A stretch of DNA of 14,330 nucleotides from Treponema sp. UBA3649. Its GTDB lineage: Bacteria; Spirochaetota; Spirochaetia; Treponematales; Treponemataceae. The position numbers were made by a program, and so were the translations under genes. Numbering within the stretch: the first letter of the stretch is position 1; each line of letters starts with the position of its first letter. The notes beneath the pieces were generated by a model that did no database searches, had not been told where the DNA came from, and was given only the letters and a program-made list of their open reading frames with translations. The stretch spans positions 1-14,330 of the forward strand of contig DFKI01000127.1 in assembly GCA_002373325.1 (NCBI GenBank), read 5' to 3'. Below are positions 1 through 6,166 of the stretch, in pieces.

Positions 1-34
1 TGTAATGGTAAAAGGATTTTTCAATTTCACTCAT
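1..34 (-). CDS. N-terminal fragment of a gene running off the left edge
   Basis: Only the first 11 codons are in the window, reading MSEIEKSFYHY on the minus strand, so the product cannot be identified. The start is supported by an AGGAG Shine-Dalgarno at 41-45, six bases upstream of the ATG at 32-34. No in-frame stop is seen before the window ends. This is a start-site call with no function attached. Confidence 0.6.
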   Translation of the reverse strand, partial: MSEIEKSFYHY

Positions 35-293
35 AGCGGCTCCTTGCTTTTTTGATTCGGAACGATTCTGCGATGTAACCACAGAAAAAAGTCCCTACTA
101 TATTAATAGCCGCAAAAGTCCGCCACGGTAATCAAAGTGCAGAAAAAATTTTATTTTTTTTCAATTAGGCATCTGGATTCTAACGCATATTTAAAGAATT
201 ATGAGAAATAACAAGGAAATGCCGATTAATGCTTACCGTATTTATCAGCGTTTCCTTTTATCCCAACAACTTTTTGAGTAGTCCCCATACCAG
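35..293. other. AT-rich intergenic region with weak promoter and repeat A
   Basis: No convincing gene is seen here. The stretch lies upstream of the left-edge minus-strand gene and downstream of the membrane-protein gene ending at 294. A possible minus-strand -10 (TATAGT, 97-102) sits 17 bases from a poor -35 (TGGCGG, 120-125), so promoter placement is uncertain. An A/T run lies at 142-161. The only clear structure is the palindromic repeat at 213-257, listed separately. Confidence 0.5.
213..257. repeat. Palindromic repeat A (~41-bp core)
   Basis: The outer arms AAGGAAA (213-219) and TTTCCTT (251-257) are perfectly inverted, and the inner bases continue as an imperfect palindrome (ATGCCGATTAAT against ATTTATCAGCGT read inverted). 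The 41-base core 215-255 matches the reverse complement of 1555-1595 at 33 of 41 positions by hand count. It lies 3' of the membrane-protein gene, so it could act as a bidirectional terminator, but it has no following T-run. A MITE-like or REP-like dispersed repeat is as likely. Confidence 0.65.
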
Positions 294-1052
294 TCAAGTA
301 TCTAACTCATAGATGTACAGAATATTTGTATTCAAATCAAGGAGGGCAACTGTAAAATTTAAGGAATACTCCCAGTCCAGAAGGTAATCAGGGTTTCGAT
401 TTTCAGGATCCTCACATTCATCAGAGCGGTTTATGAAAAAATAAAAATATCTGTCAGTCCTGGGAAACTTCATTCTTTCGTCAGTTATCAGGCACAAAAA
501 ATCTTCCGGCTCATCTTCATAAAGCAAAAACAAAAGGCTTTGCGGCAAAGCTGAGTTTTTCCAATGCGGATTATTTTTTATGCTTTCCAAAATTTTATCC
601 AGCTCAGAAAATTTTATTTGCGCATAATAATCACCGTCATAAAGCAGTCCGCAATGAGTCTCTATCCTTTTCAAATACTTTCCGCCAGACAAATCAGTCT
701 CAAGGATTTCTGAAGTTCTTCTCAAGTCTTTTTTTGCAGGAAGTTTATGCGGAAACATTACCCCGATAAAAATCCATAACAAAAAAGCCGCAAGCAGGCA
801 AAATGAGGTGACGGGAATTATGCACAAAATCTTTCCAATCCATCCTTTTTTTGCTTTTGTCAGACCGAGAGTTCCAAGAACGAAAGACGCGAAAATCAAC
901 ATGAGACAAAAATTTATGAGAAGGGCATTGTATTTCCAATAAGTTTTTATTCCGAAAACAACACAGAGGATTATCGCAAGGGAGACAAAAAACAAAGTCG
1001 AGCTTATTATTCCCAAAACAAACGTCCGGTTTTTCATATCAGCATTTTTCAT
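294..1052 (-). CDS. Hypothetical three-helix membrane protein
   Basis: A 252-residue protein with no family I can name firmly. Three hydrophobic segments fill the N-terminal 100 residues (about 11-35, 43-64 and 71-100). The second and third are joined by GLTKAKKGWIGKIL, a layout reminiscent of DUF4190-type small membrane modules; that resemblance is by eye only. Residues 101-252 look soluble and mixed charged/aromatic, with no catalytic motif seen. The ATG at 1050-1052 has no good Shine-Dalgarno; Met6 (1035-1037) is an alternative start and is no better supported. It is the last member of an AT-rich minus-strand block with 1139-1516 and probably depends on upstream transcription. Function unknown. 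Confidence 0.7.
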   Translation of the reverse strand: MKNADMKNRTFVLGIISSTLFFVSLAIILCVVFGIKTYWKYNALLINFCLMLIFASFVLGTLGLTKAKKGWIGKILCIIPVTSFCLLAAFLLWIFIGVMFPHKLPAKKDLRRTSEILETDLSGGKYLKRIETHCGLLYDGDYYAQIKFSELDKILESIKNNPHWKNSALPQSLLFLLYEDEPEDFLCLITDERMKFPRTDRYFYFFINRSDECEDPENRNPDYLLDWEYSLNFTVALLDLNTNILYIYELDT

Positions 1053-1073
1053 TTTGCAGCACCATGGTCGGTA

Positions 1074-1136
1074 TCAAAGTGAAAGAAAAGCCATGAAAGC
1101 CAGAAGTATTTTGATAAAAACCTTAGCGTCCTTCAT
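1074..1136 (-). CDS. Possible 20-residue hydrophobic peptide or gene remnant
   Basis: An ATG at 1134-1136 opens MKDAKVFIKILLAFMAFLSL and stops at TGA 1074-1076. It begins two bases after the stop of the secreted-protein gene. The last codons of that gene supply a GAGGAA Shine-Dalgarno at good spacing, which argues for coupled translation. The sequence looks like the start of a signal peptide with no mature part. It may be a genuine small membrane peptide, or the surviving 5' end of a decayed gene in front of the membrane-protein gene. It is too short for composition to decide. Confidence 0.3.
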   Translation of the reverse strand: MKDAKVFIKILLAFMAFLSL

Positions 1137-1138
1137 GC

Positions 1139-1516
1139 TCATTCCTCAAAATCAAAGACAGGCATATCATCAGGGAGGAAAATCAAGAATTTCTGATACT
1201 TCTCTATCCACTCCCCGCTTTCAACCCACATGGGAGAAATCAGCAAGACATAAAACCATTTTCCAGGCTCACCATTTTGCACGTCATTTTTAAGGATTTC
1301 CAAAACCCTCACCGTCATTCCTCCCTCATGATTTATTGTCCGGTATTTTACCGCAGATGAATAATTTTTTTCAGTCCGCAAGTCCATTGCATCCAGTATT
1401 CTGAAGGAGGATAATTCTTTTATTTTGGAATGATCGGTCAAAACGACAACATCTGCATACAACGCGTGCGCAAAAAGATTAAGGCAAATAATCAGCGAAC
1501 AAAATAATTTTCTCAT
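1139..1516 (-). CDS. Small predicted secreted protein, function unknown
   Basis: A 125-residue protein beginning with a classical signal peptide (MRKLFC, then a hydrophobic core, then HALYA before Asp22), so export across the inner membrane is likely with cleavage after Ala21. No lipobox cysteine sits at the cleavage site. The mature ~104 residues contain acidic and aromatic positions and end FDFEE, with no motif I recognise. The start is well supported: AAGGAAAG lies just upstream of the ATG at 1514-1516. It is the first gene of the AT-rich block that continues to 294. Repeat B lies about 37 bases upstream of it. Confidence 0.7.
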   Translation of the reverse strand: MRKLFCSLIICLNLFAHALYADVVVLTDHSKIKELSSFRILDAMDLRTEKNYSSAVKYRTINHEGGMTVRVLEILKNDVQNGEPGKWFYVLLISPMWVESGEWIEKYQKFLIFLPDDMPVFDFEE

Positions 1517-1552
1517 ATCTTTCCTTGCCTCTCAAAAAGCTGCCGTCCGCCT

Positions 1553-1595
1553 AAGGAAATGCTGATTAATACGGGAAGCATTGCCCAACATTTCC
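1553..1595. repeat. Palindromic repeat B, inverted copy of repeat A
   Basis: The core 1555-1595 begins GGAAATGCTGATTAAT and ends CATTTCC, with the second half imperfectly inverted to the first (13 of 18 terminal positions pair). Its reverse complement matches repeat A at 33 of 41 positions with no gaps. It lies in the 112-base gap between the secreted-protein gene start and the DJ-1-type gene stop. The two copies stand in opposite orientation on either side of the AT-rich hypothetical block. Confidence 0.65.
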
Positions 1596-1628
1596 CATTT
1601 TTTCACAATCTTGCTGAAAGAAAGATTC

Positions 1629-2210
1629 TTACCTCTGGACACTGGCCGCCTTGATTTTTTCGGCAGTCTCATCACCCGCAAGAGTTCTCACAATCTCCAT
1701 GGCAAACTCCTCCGCAACCCCGGGACCCCTTGCCGTAATCAGATTTCCGCTGTGCACGACTCTCTCAGCTTTGAAAGAATGTTTGTAGCATGAGGCACCC
1801 TTCTCATCCTCCATTCCAGGATAGCAAGTCCATTCCTTTCCGCTCAGGGCATCAGCCGGGGCAAGGACGACCGCAGGAGCAGCACAAATCGCACAAACAA
1901 GAAGGGCTCTGTCGTTCATCAGGCACACAAGCTCACGGGCATCCCTGTTCGAGGCTATATTGGTGGATCCGGGCATTCCACCGGGGATTATCAGGGCATC
2001 GGGAAGACGCTCCTCCAAAGTGATGTAGTCATAAATCAAAGAGCTGTCAAAATCAGCCTCCACCTTCACGCCATGGGACATTACCACGGATTTTTCCCTT
2101 TTTACGGAAACAACTCTGGTCTCCACACCGGCACGACGAAGATAATCCACGACCGTCAGAGCCTCAATCTCTTCGGTTCCGTCAGCAACAAGAACAACAG
2201 CGCTTTTCAT
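1629..2210 (-). CDS. DJ-1/PfpI (YajL/ThiJ-like) family protein
   Basis: A 193-residue single-domain protein of the DJ-1/PfpI superfamily, soluble and cytoplasmic. Visible hallmarks: N-terminal VVLVADGTEEIEALTVVDYLRRAG, the oxyanion-type loop IIPGGMPG (74-81), the nucleophile elbow AICAAP with Cys109, and RGPGVAEEFA (161-170). Glu16 corresponds to Glu18 of human DJ-1, which hydrogen-bonds the reactive cysteine, so the redox-sensitive site is intact. Members are linked to protein or nucleotide deglycation, chaperoning or oxidative-stress defence; the exact activity cannot be read from sequence. The open frame extends 18 codons further, but ATG 2208-2210 has a strong AAGGGGGGG Shine-Dalgarno and matches the family N-terminus. 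It is divergent from the signalling operon. Confidence 0.9.
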   Translation of the reverse strand: MKSAVVLVADGTEEIEALTVVDYLRRAGVETRVVSVKREKSVVMSHGVKVEADFDSSLIYDYITLEERLPDALIIPGGMPGSTNIASNRDARELVCLMNDRALLVCAICAAPAVVLAPADALSGKEWTCYPGMEDEKGASCYKHSFKAERVVHSGNLITARGPGVAEEFAMEIVRTLAGDETAEKIKAASVQR

Positions 2211-2237
2211 AATTCCCCCCCTTGAAAATCCATTTAC

Positions 2238-2267
2238 ATTATATGGAAGATTTTTTTTCTTCACTTT
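2238..2267 (-). promoter_or_regulatory. Candidate promoter of the DJ-1-type gene
   Basis: A perfect TATAAT -10 is read on the minus strand at 2238-2243, about 28 bases upstream of the start codon. The -35 region at ~2261-2267 (AAAGTGA) is a poor match to consensus. The upstream DNA is A/T-rich. The -10 is clear; the -35 is not. Confidence 0.4.
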
Positions 2268-2279
2268 AGATTTTTTATA

Positions 2280-2308
2280 TTTACAGTTGAAATTATAGCA
2301 TTTATATT
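2280..2308 (+). promoter_or_regulatory. Sigma-70-type promoter of the signalling operon
   Basis: TTTACA (2280-2285) and TATATT (2303-2308) are separated by exactly 17 bases in A/T-rich DNA. Transcription would begin near 2315, only about 8 bases before the ATG at 2323. No Shine-Dalgarno is present there, so the mRNA may be nearly leaderless. Confidence 0.6.
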
Positions 2309-2322
2309 ATAAAATATCAATT

Positions 2323-3564
2323 ATGAAGAAGGTACTTTTAGTAGACGCATCCGTATTGTTTGATGAATTCCTCAAAACCAAGCTCGGCGACGACACTCTC
2401 AAGGTAGAAAGCGCCGGGAGTAAAAAAGACGCGTTTCAGAAAATGATAACAGGACTTCCCGACCTGATTATCGTGGACATTGCCAAGGATCTCAGCGACA
2501 TACAGGATTTTCTGGACAGAAAGCTTTTGGAGCCGAATGCGGTAAAAATCCCGATGATTCTGAGCGGTCCCCAGCTTCCGCACAACCAGGTAGTTTCGCT
2601 TATGAAATATGGTGTCGTAAAATATTTTGCAAAGCCGATAAAGTTCGACATCTTTTTCGACGCGATTTCCAAAATCCTGCGTACAGTGCTGACCTTTGAC
2701 ACCACGCCAAGTCTACTCCAGTGCCATGTGAACGGAAACATCATCTTCGTGGATTTAGCGCAGGGACTGAACAGGGACAAAATCACAATCTTCAAGTACA
2801 AGCTCGCCGAAATCCTTGACAAAAACAACATGCACGAGCCGAAAATCATCCTGATGATGAGCGACATGGATCTCTCGTTCATGGACGGAGCGAACCTCGA
2901 GCTGCTTTTCGACACAATCTTAGAGGAAAAGAGAATCCGCAGGAACAACGTGAAAGTACTCACCATGAACCAGTTCACGAAGGATCTCATCGCGGGACAT
3001 CCCATTTACCACGGCATACAGGCGGTCTCATCGCTCAGTGAGGTTACGGACACTCTTGTTTCGAACGACGAGCAGGCGGACATAAGAGATGTGGTCTCCG
3101 AAAAGATTCTTTCCGCGGATGATGAGGCTGACAACGGAACCATAGGAACCCAGTTCGGACAGGACAACAACGGACAGTCATCTCCGGATGATTCAGGAAC
3201 TGCCATGAGGGTTGCCGTAGTTGATGACGACCCCGTTATAAGGGAGCTTCTGAAAGGGACATTCAGCCATGCGAACGTGGAGGCGGATCTCTATGAGGGA
3301 GGAAAGGCTTTCATTGAGGGATTGCAGCACAAGACCTACGACGCGATTATCCTTGACGTATTCATTCCCGACATGAACGGACTTGAGATTCTGCAGAGTC
3401 TTCAGGCGCAACCGGAATTCAAGACCCCCATACTGATTTACTCGCAGACCAACAGCCGTGAGACCGTAATCCAGACGCTGAGCCTCGGGGCAAAGGGATA
3501 TCTGACAAAACCTCAGAAACCGCAGGTAATCGTGGCAAAGACTATGGAAATCCTGAACTCATAG
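2323..3564 (+). CDS. Response regulator with REC, STAS-like and REC domains
   Basis: A 413-residue cytoplasmic signalling protein with no DNA-binding domain. The first receiver (1-120) has Asp52 as likely phosphoacceptor and Lys104, but only one acidic residue in the pocket (VDAS instead of a DD pair), so it may be a weak receiver. Residues ~130-245 carry VDLAQGLN and IILMMSDMDLSFMDGANLELL, a strand-helix pattern like STAS (anti-sigma antagonist) domains; this assignment is by eye. A Ser/Asp/Gly-rich linker (~250-294) leads to a complete second receiver with DDD 301-303, Asp345, Ser374 and Lys396. It is followed after 28 bases by the hybrid kinase, so the two are almost certainly co-transcribed partners. 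Output is probably by protein-protein contact. Confidence 0.85.
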   Translation: MKKVLLVDASVLFDEFLKTKLGDDTLKVESAGSKKDAFQKMITGLPDLIIVDIAKDLSDIQDFLDRKLLEPNAVKIPMILSGPQLPHNQVVSLMKYGVVKYFAKPIKFDIFFDAISKILRTVLTFDTTPSLLQCHVNGNIIFVDLAQGLNRDKITIFKYKLAEILDKNNMHEPKIILMMSDMDLSFMDGANLELLFDTILEEKRIRRNNVKVLTMNQFTKDLIAGHPIYHGIQAVSSLSEVTDTLVSNDEQADIRDVVSEKILSADDEADNGTIGTQFGQDNNGQSSPDDSGTAMRVAVVDDDPVIRELLKGTFSHANVEADLYEGGKAFIEGLQHKTYDAIILDVFIPDMNGLEILQSLQAQPEFKTPILIYSQTNSRETVIQTLSLGAKGYLTKPQKPQVIVAKTMEILNS

Positions 3565-3592
3565 AAGCCTCTGAAAAAAGGACGGTGGCATC

Positions 3593-5596
3593 ATGGAGAA
3601 CGGACCCATAGAAAACGGCAGCAGATTCATTGCGAGCATCCTGCATGAGATCAGGACTCCCATACAGACAATCATCAGTACGACGGAGCTTCTTCAGGAC
3701 ACATCCATGAACAAGGAGCAGCGGGAATATGTAAGGCAGATTGAATTCAGCGCGAACGTACTCCTACAGCTTGCCAACGACGTGCTCGACTACACGAAAA
3801 TCACATCGGACGAGTTCAAGCCGGAAAACATTCCCTTTGACCTGATTGAGCTTTCGGAAAAAGTGGCCGACCTGATTTGCATTGAGGCCTTCAACAAGGG
3901 ACTTGAAATCATCACGACCATAGATTACTCCATTCCGAAAATGGTCATGGGAGATCCCACCCGCGTACAGCAGATTTTACTGAACCTCGTGAAAAACGCG
4001 GTCAAATTCACCCAAAGCGGATTCGTGCAGCTTTCAATCCGAAGAATCAACGGAGACATCTATTTTGAGGTGATGGACTCGGGAATCGGTGTGCCGGTGG
4101 AAAAACAGCAGCTTATCTTCAACAGGTTCTACCAGGTGGACGCATCTACGACAAGAAGATTCGGCGGAACGGGGCTCGGACTCTCAATCTGCCAGAACCT
4201 TGTGAGAATCATGGGCGGTGAAATCGGGATGAGGACAAATCCCACGGGAGGCTCAATCTTCTGGTTCACCCTTCCCCTCAAAAACGCGAACCTTGACAAC
4301 GGAAAACCGTTCAAACTGGAAGTCCCGGAATCCACGCGCGTACTGATTGTGGACGACAATCCTCTTGGACTCAACAGCCTCACGGACAAGCTTTTGGGCA
4401 TGGGCGTTCACTCGGTGGAGACTGCTGACTGCGGACCTACGGCACTGAAAAAAATCAAGGCGGCGAAACTCTCAGGACATCCGTTCACAATCGCTTTCAT
4501 CGACATGATTATGCCCGTGTGGAGCGGATGGAGACTTGCGGCTGAAATCAACAACGACGCGGACATCAACAATCTGCGCCTTTACCTGATGATTCCCGAA
4601 GGACAGCTCGGTGGAGACGCGAAGATGAAGCTCCTCAACTGGTTCAACGGATATCTCTACAAACCCATAAAGCGCAACTCCCTTTTGAACACGCTCGTGG
4701 AGTCATTCACACAGTCAATGGACCTGCCCCATGCCGAAAACGAGACTCCAAATTTCATCTTAAGCGACGAGACCGACGAAAGCGAGCACAAAAAATGCAC
4801 GAAGGTTTTTGACGACTCGAACGTAGCGACGGGAAAGAACATTCTTGTGGCGGAAGACCATCCCGTGAACCAAAAGATAATAGAGACTTTCCTGAAACAT
4901 TACGGAGCCACGGTTTATCTTGCCGAAAACGGGCAGGAGGCCGTGGAGCAGATTAAAAAGCATCCCCAGACGGACATGATTTTCATGGACATGCTCATGC
5001 CGGTAAAAAGCGGACTTGACGCGACGGTTGAGCTCAGGCACATGGGATACAAGGGAATCATCATCGCATGTACGGCGAACAATGACAAGGATGATTTCGT
5101 CGAATACCGAAGACAGGGAATCAACGACATTCTGGTAAAACCATTCAAGCGGATTACAATCAAACAGACCCTCGAAAAATGGAGTGAAGTCCTGTCAATC
5201 TCCAATGCGAAATCAATCATCTCGCTTACCGACATCAACAACACGACGAATCAGCTTTGGGATGTCGCGGATTTCATGGACACGGTTGGGGAGGACAAAA
5301 TCCTCGCGAAGTCAATCATGCAAAAATACATGATCGCAACGGAGGACCTGCTCGCCAAAATCAAGGAGGAGCTTTCCAAAGAAGAAAAAGATTTCACGGT
5401 GATTGAAAAATTTGCCCACACGCTCAAAGGAAGCTCAGGTTCCGTAAGCTCGGGAAAACTCAAGTCAAGCGCGACCGCAATGGATGAGGCCGCAAAACAA
5501 GAAGATTTTACCAAAGTGGAGGCAGCCCGCACTGATTTCGCCATTGATTTCACGGAGCTGAAAAACGTCGTGAGGACCTGGCTCACCTCCCTTTAG
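3593..5596 (+). CDS. Soluble hybrid histidine kinase (HisKA-HATPase-REC-REC-Hpt)
   Basis: A 667-residue multi-step phosphorelay kinase. HisKA is at the very N-terminus with phospho-His18 (LHEIRTP). The HATPase has the N-box NLVKNAVKF (131-139), G1 DSGIG (162-166) and G2 GGTGLGL (191-197). REC1 has Asp254/255, Asp304 and Lys357 but shows Met-Ile-Pro where a Thr/Ser is expected. REC2 has Glu421/Asp422, Asp466, Thr494 and Lys516 and looks fully functional. The C-terminal Hpt has AHTLKGSSGSV with His609. There is no membrane segment, PAS, GAF or periplasmic sensor; the protein opens with nine residues before the HisKA helix, so the signal must come from a partner. A GGA-containing ribosome site precedes the ATG. 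It resembles BarA/ArcB-type relays without their sensing halves. Confidence 0.93.
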   Translation: MENGPIENGSRFIASILHEIRTPIQTIISTTELLQDTSMNKEQREYVRQIEFSANVLLQLANDVLDYTKITSDEFKPENIPFDLIELSEKVADLICIEAFNKGLEIITTIDYSIPKMVMGDPTRVQQILLNLVKNAVKFTQSGFVQLSIRRINGDIYFEVMDSGIGVPVEKQQLIFNRFYQVDASTTRRFGGTGLGLSICQNLVRIMGGEIGMRTNPTGGSIFWFTLPLKNANLDNGKPFKLEVPESTRVLIVDDNPLGLNSLTDKLLGMGVHSVETADCGPTALKKIKAAKLSGHPFTIAFIDMIMPVWSGWRLAAEINNDADINNLRLYLMIPEGQLGGDAKMKLLNWFNGYLYKPIKRNSLLNTLVESFTQSMDLPHAENETPNFILSDETDESEHKKCTKVFDDSNVATGKNILVAEDHPVNQKIIETFLKHYGATVYLAENGQEAVEQIKKHPQTDMIFMDMLMPVKSGLDATVELRHMGYKGIIIACTANNDKDDFVEYRRQGINDILVKPFKRITIKQTLEKWSEVLSISNAKSIISLTDINNTTNQLWDVADFMDTVGEDKILAKSIMQKYMIATEDLLAKIKEELSKEEKDFTVIEKFAHTLKGSSGSVSSGKLKSSATAMDEAAKQEDFTKVEAARTDFAIDFTELKNVVRTWLTSL

Positions 5597-5637
5597 ATTT
5601 TCACTTCCTTTACGCTTGTCTTTGTGTCGAAGAGCAC

Positions 5638-5874
5638 GCGGAAGACATGAGTTCTAAGTTGAGACGGAAAATTTCACAAGGGACTGAGAAAGCACTGCAA
5701 TGGAGGCAGGGTTCGTGGCACTGAAGCATTTGCACGGAAGGGAGCGACAGCGACCTCCAACTCCTATTACCGTGCTCCATGATTCAGTGACGCGGTTCCT
5801 GTCGTAAATGGAAGTGCTTTCTCCTTCAGAATAAGATTTGCTAAGTTTCGGTCAGATTAGCGCTTGTCTTCCAC
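5638..5874. repeat. Long imperfect palindrome (~237 bp); possible MITE or structured RNA
   Basis: This fills most of the 5597-5955 gene-free gap after the kinase. Paired segments share one symmetry axis near 5754: 5638-5646 with 5866-5874 (8 of 9), GAGAAAGCACT at 5686-5696 with 5813-5823 (perfect), CACTGAA at 5719-5725 with 5783-5789 (perfect) and GCACGG at 5732-5737 with 5770-5775 (perfect). Intervening bases pair partly with small offsets. Transcribed, it would fold as one long bulged hairpin. It may be a MITE-like insertion, a structured RNA, or an attenuator or terminator for the kinase operon; no T-run follows, which weakens the last. No coding frame in it looks real. Confidence 0.65.
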
Positions 5875-5882
5875 AAAATACC

Positions 5883-5911
5883 TTTACATTATTTCTGCGT
5901 TGCGGTACAAT
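5883..5911 (+). promoter_or_regulatory. Sigma-70-type promoter of the 65-residue gene
   Basis: TTTACA (5883-5888) and TACAAT (5906-5911) are 17 bases apart, a near-consensus pair. It begins nine bases after the right arm of the long palindrome. Predicted transcription start is near 5918, giving a ~38-base leader that contains the Shine-Dalgarno of the small gene. Confidence 0.65.
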
Positions 5912-5955
5912 CAGTATGCTTGAAAAGAGCAAAAAAATCAGAATGGAGATTTAAA

Positions 5956-6153
5956 ATGAACTATTGCGTAACAGATAAAGCAAGCGGCAAAAACGTGGAC
6001 TTCGACTTCAACCCCACCGACGAGAGCAAAAAGGCAATCTTCCGCTCAAAAGAGGATGCCTTCTACTTCATGGACTGCGCCATCAGGAGCAAATCAGGTG
6101 AGGAAGGAATCGAAAGCGGACGCGGCAAGTTCGAAGTGAAGGAAGCAAACTGA
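5956..6153 (+). CDS. Small hypothetical protein (65 aa)
   Basis: Opens MNYCVTDKASGKNVDFDFN and closes KFEVKEAN. It is hydrophilic and charged, with no signal peptide, membrane segment or known motif; two cysteines (Cys4, and one in FMDCAI) are isolated. The frame can be extended to a TTG at 5920, but ATG 5956 has GGAG at 5945-5948 with ideal spacing, and the added residues would be a lysine-rich run lying over the leader. It has its own promoter and converges with the HDOD gene, leaving only 13 bases between the two stops. I do not recognise the family. Confidence 0.75.
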   Translation: MNYCVTDKASGKNVDFDFNPTDESKKAIFRSKEDAFYFMDCAIRSKSGEEGIESGRGKFEVKEAN

Positions 6154-6166
6154 GGACGCACAAAAT

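Noticed and set aside
2436..3005. Minus-strand 189-codon frame inside the response regulator
   Set aside because: It overlaps a receiver/STAS-like coding frame with clear motifs and shows no domain of its own.
5920..5955. TTG start for the 65-residue protein
   Set aside because: ATG 5956 has a well-spaced GGAG, whereas the TTG has none and would fall at the predicted transcription start.
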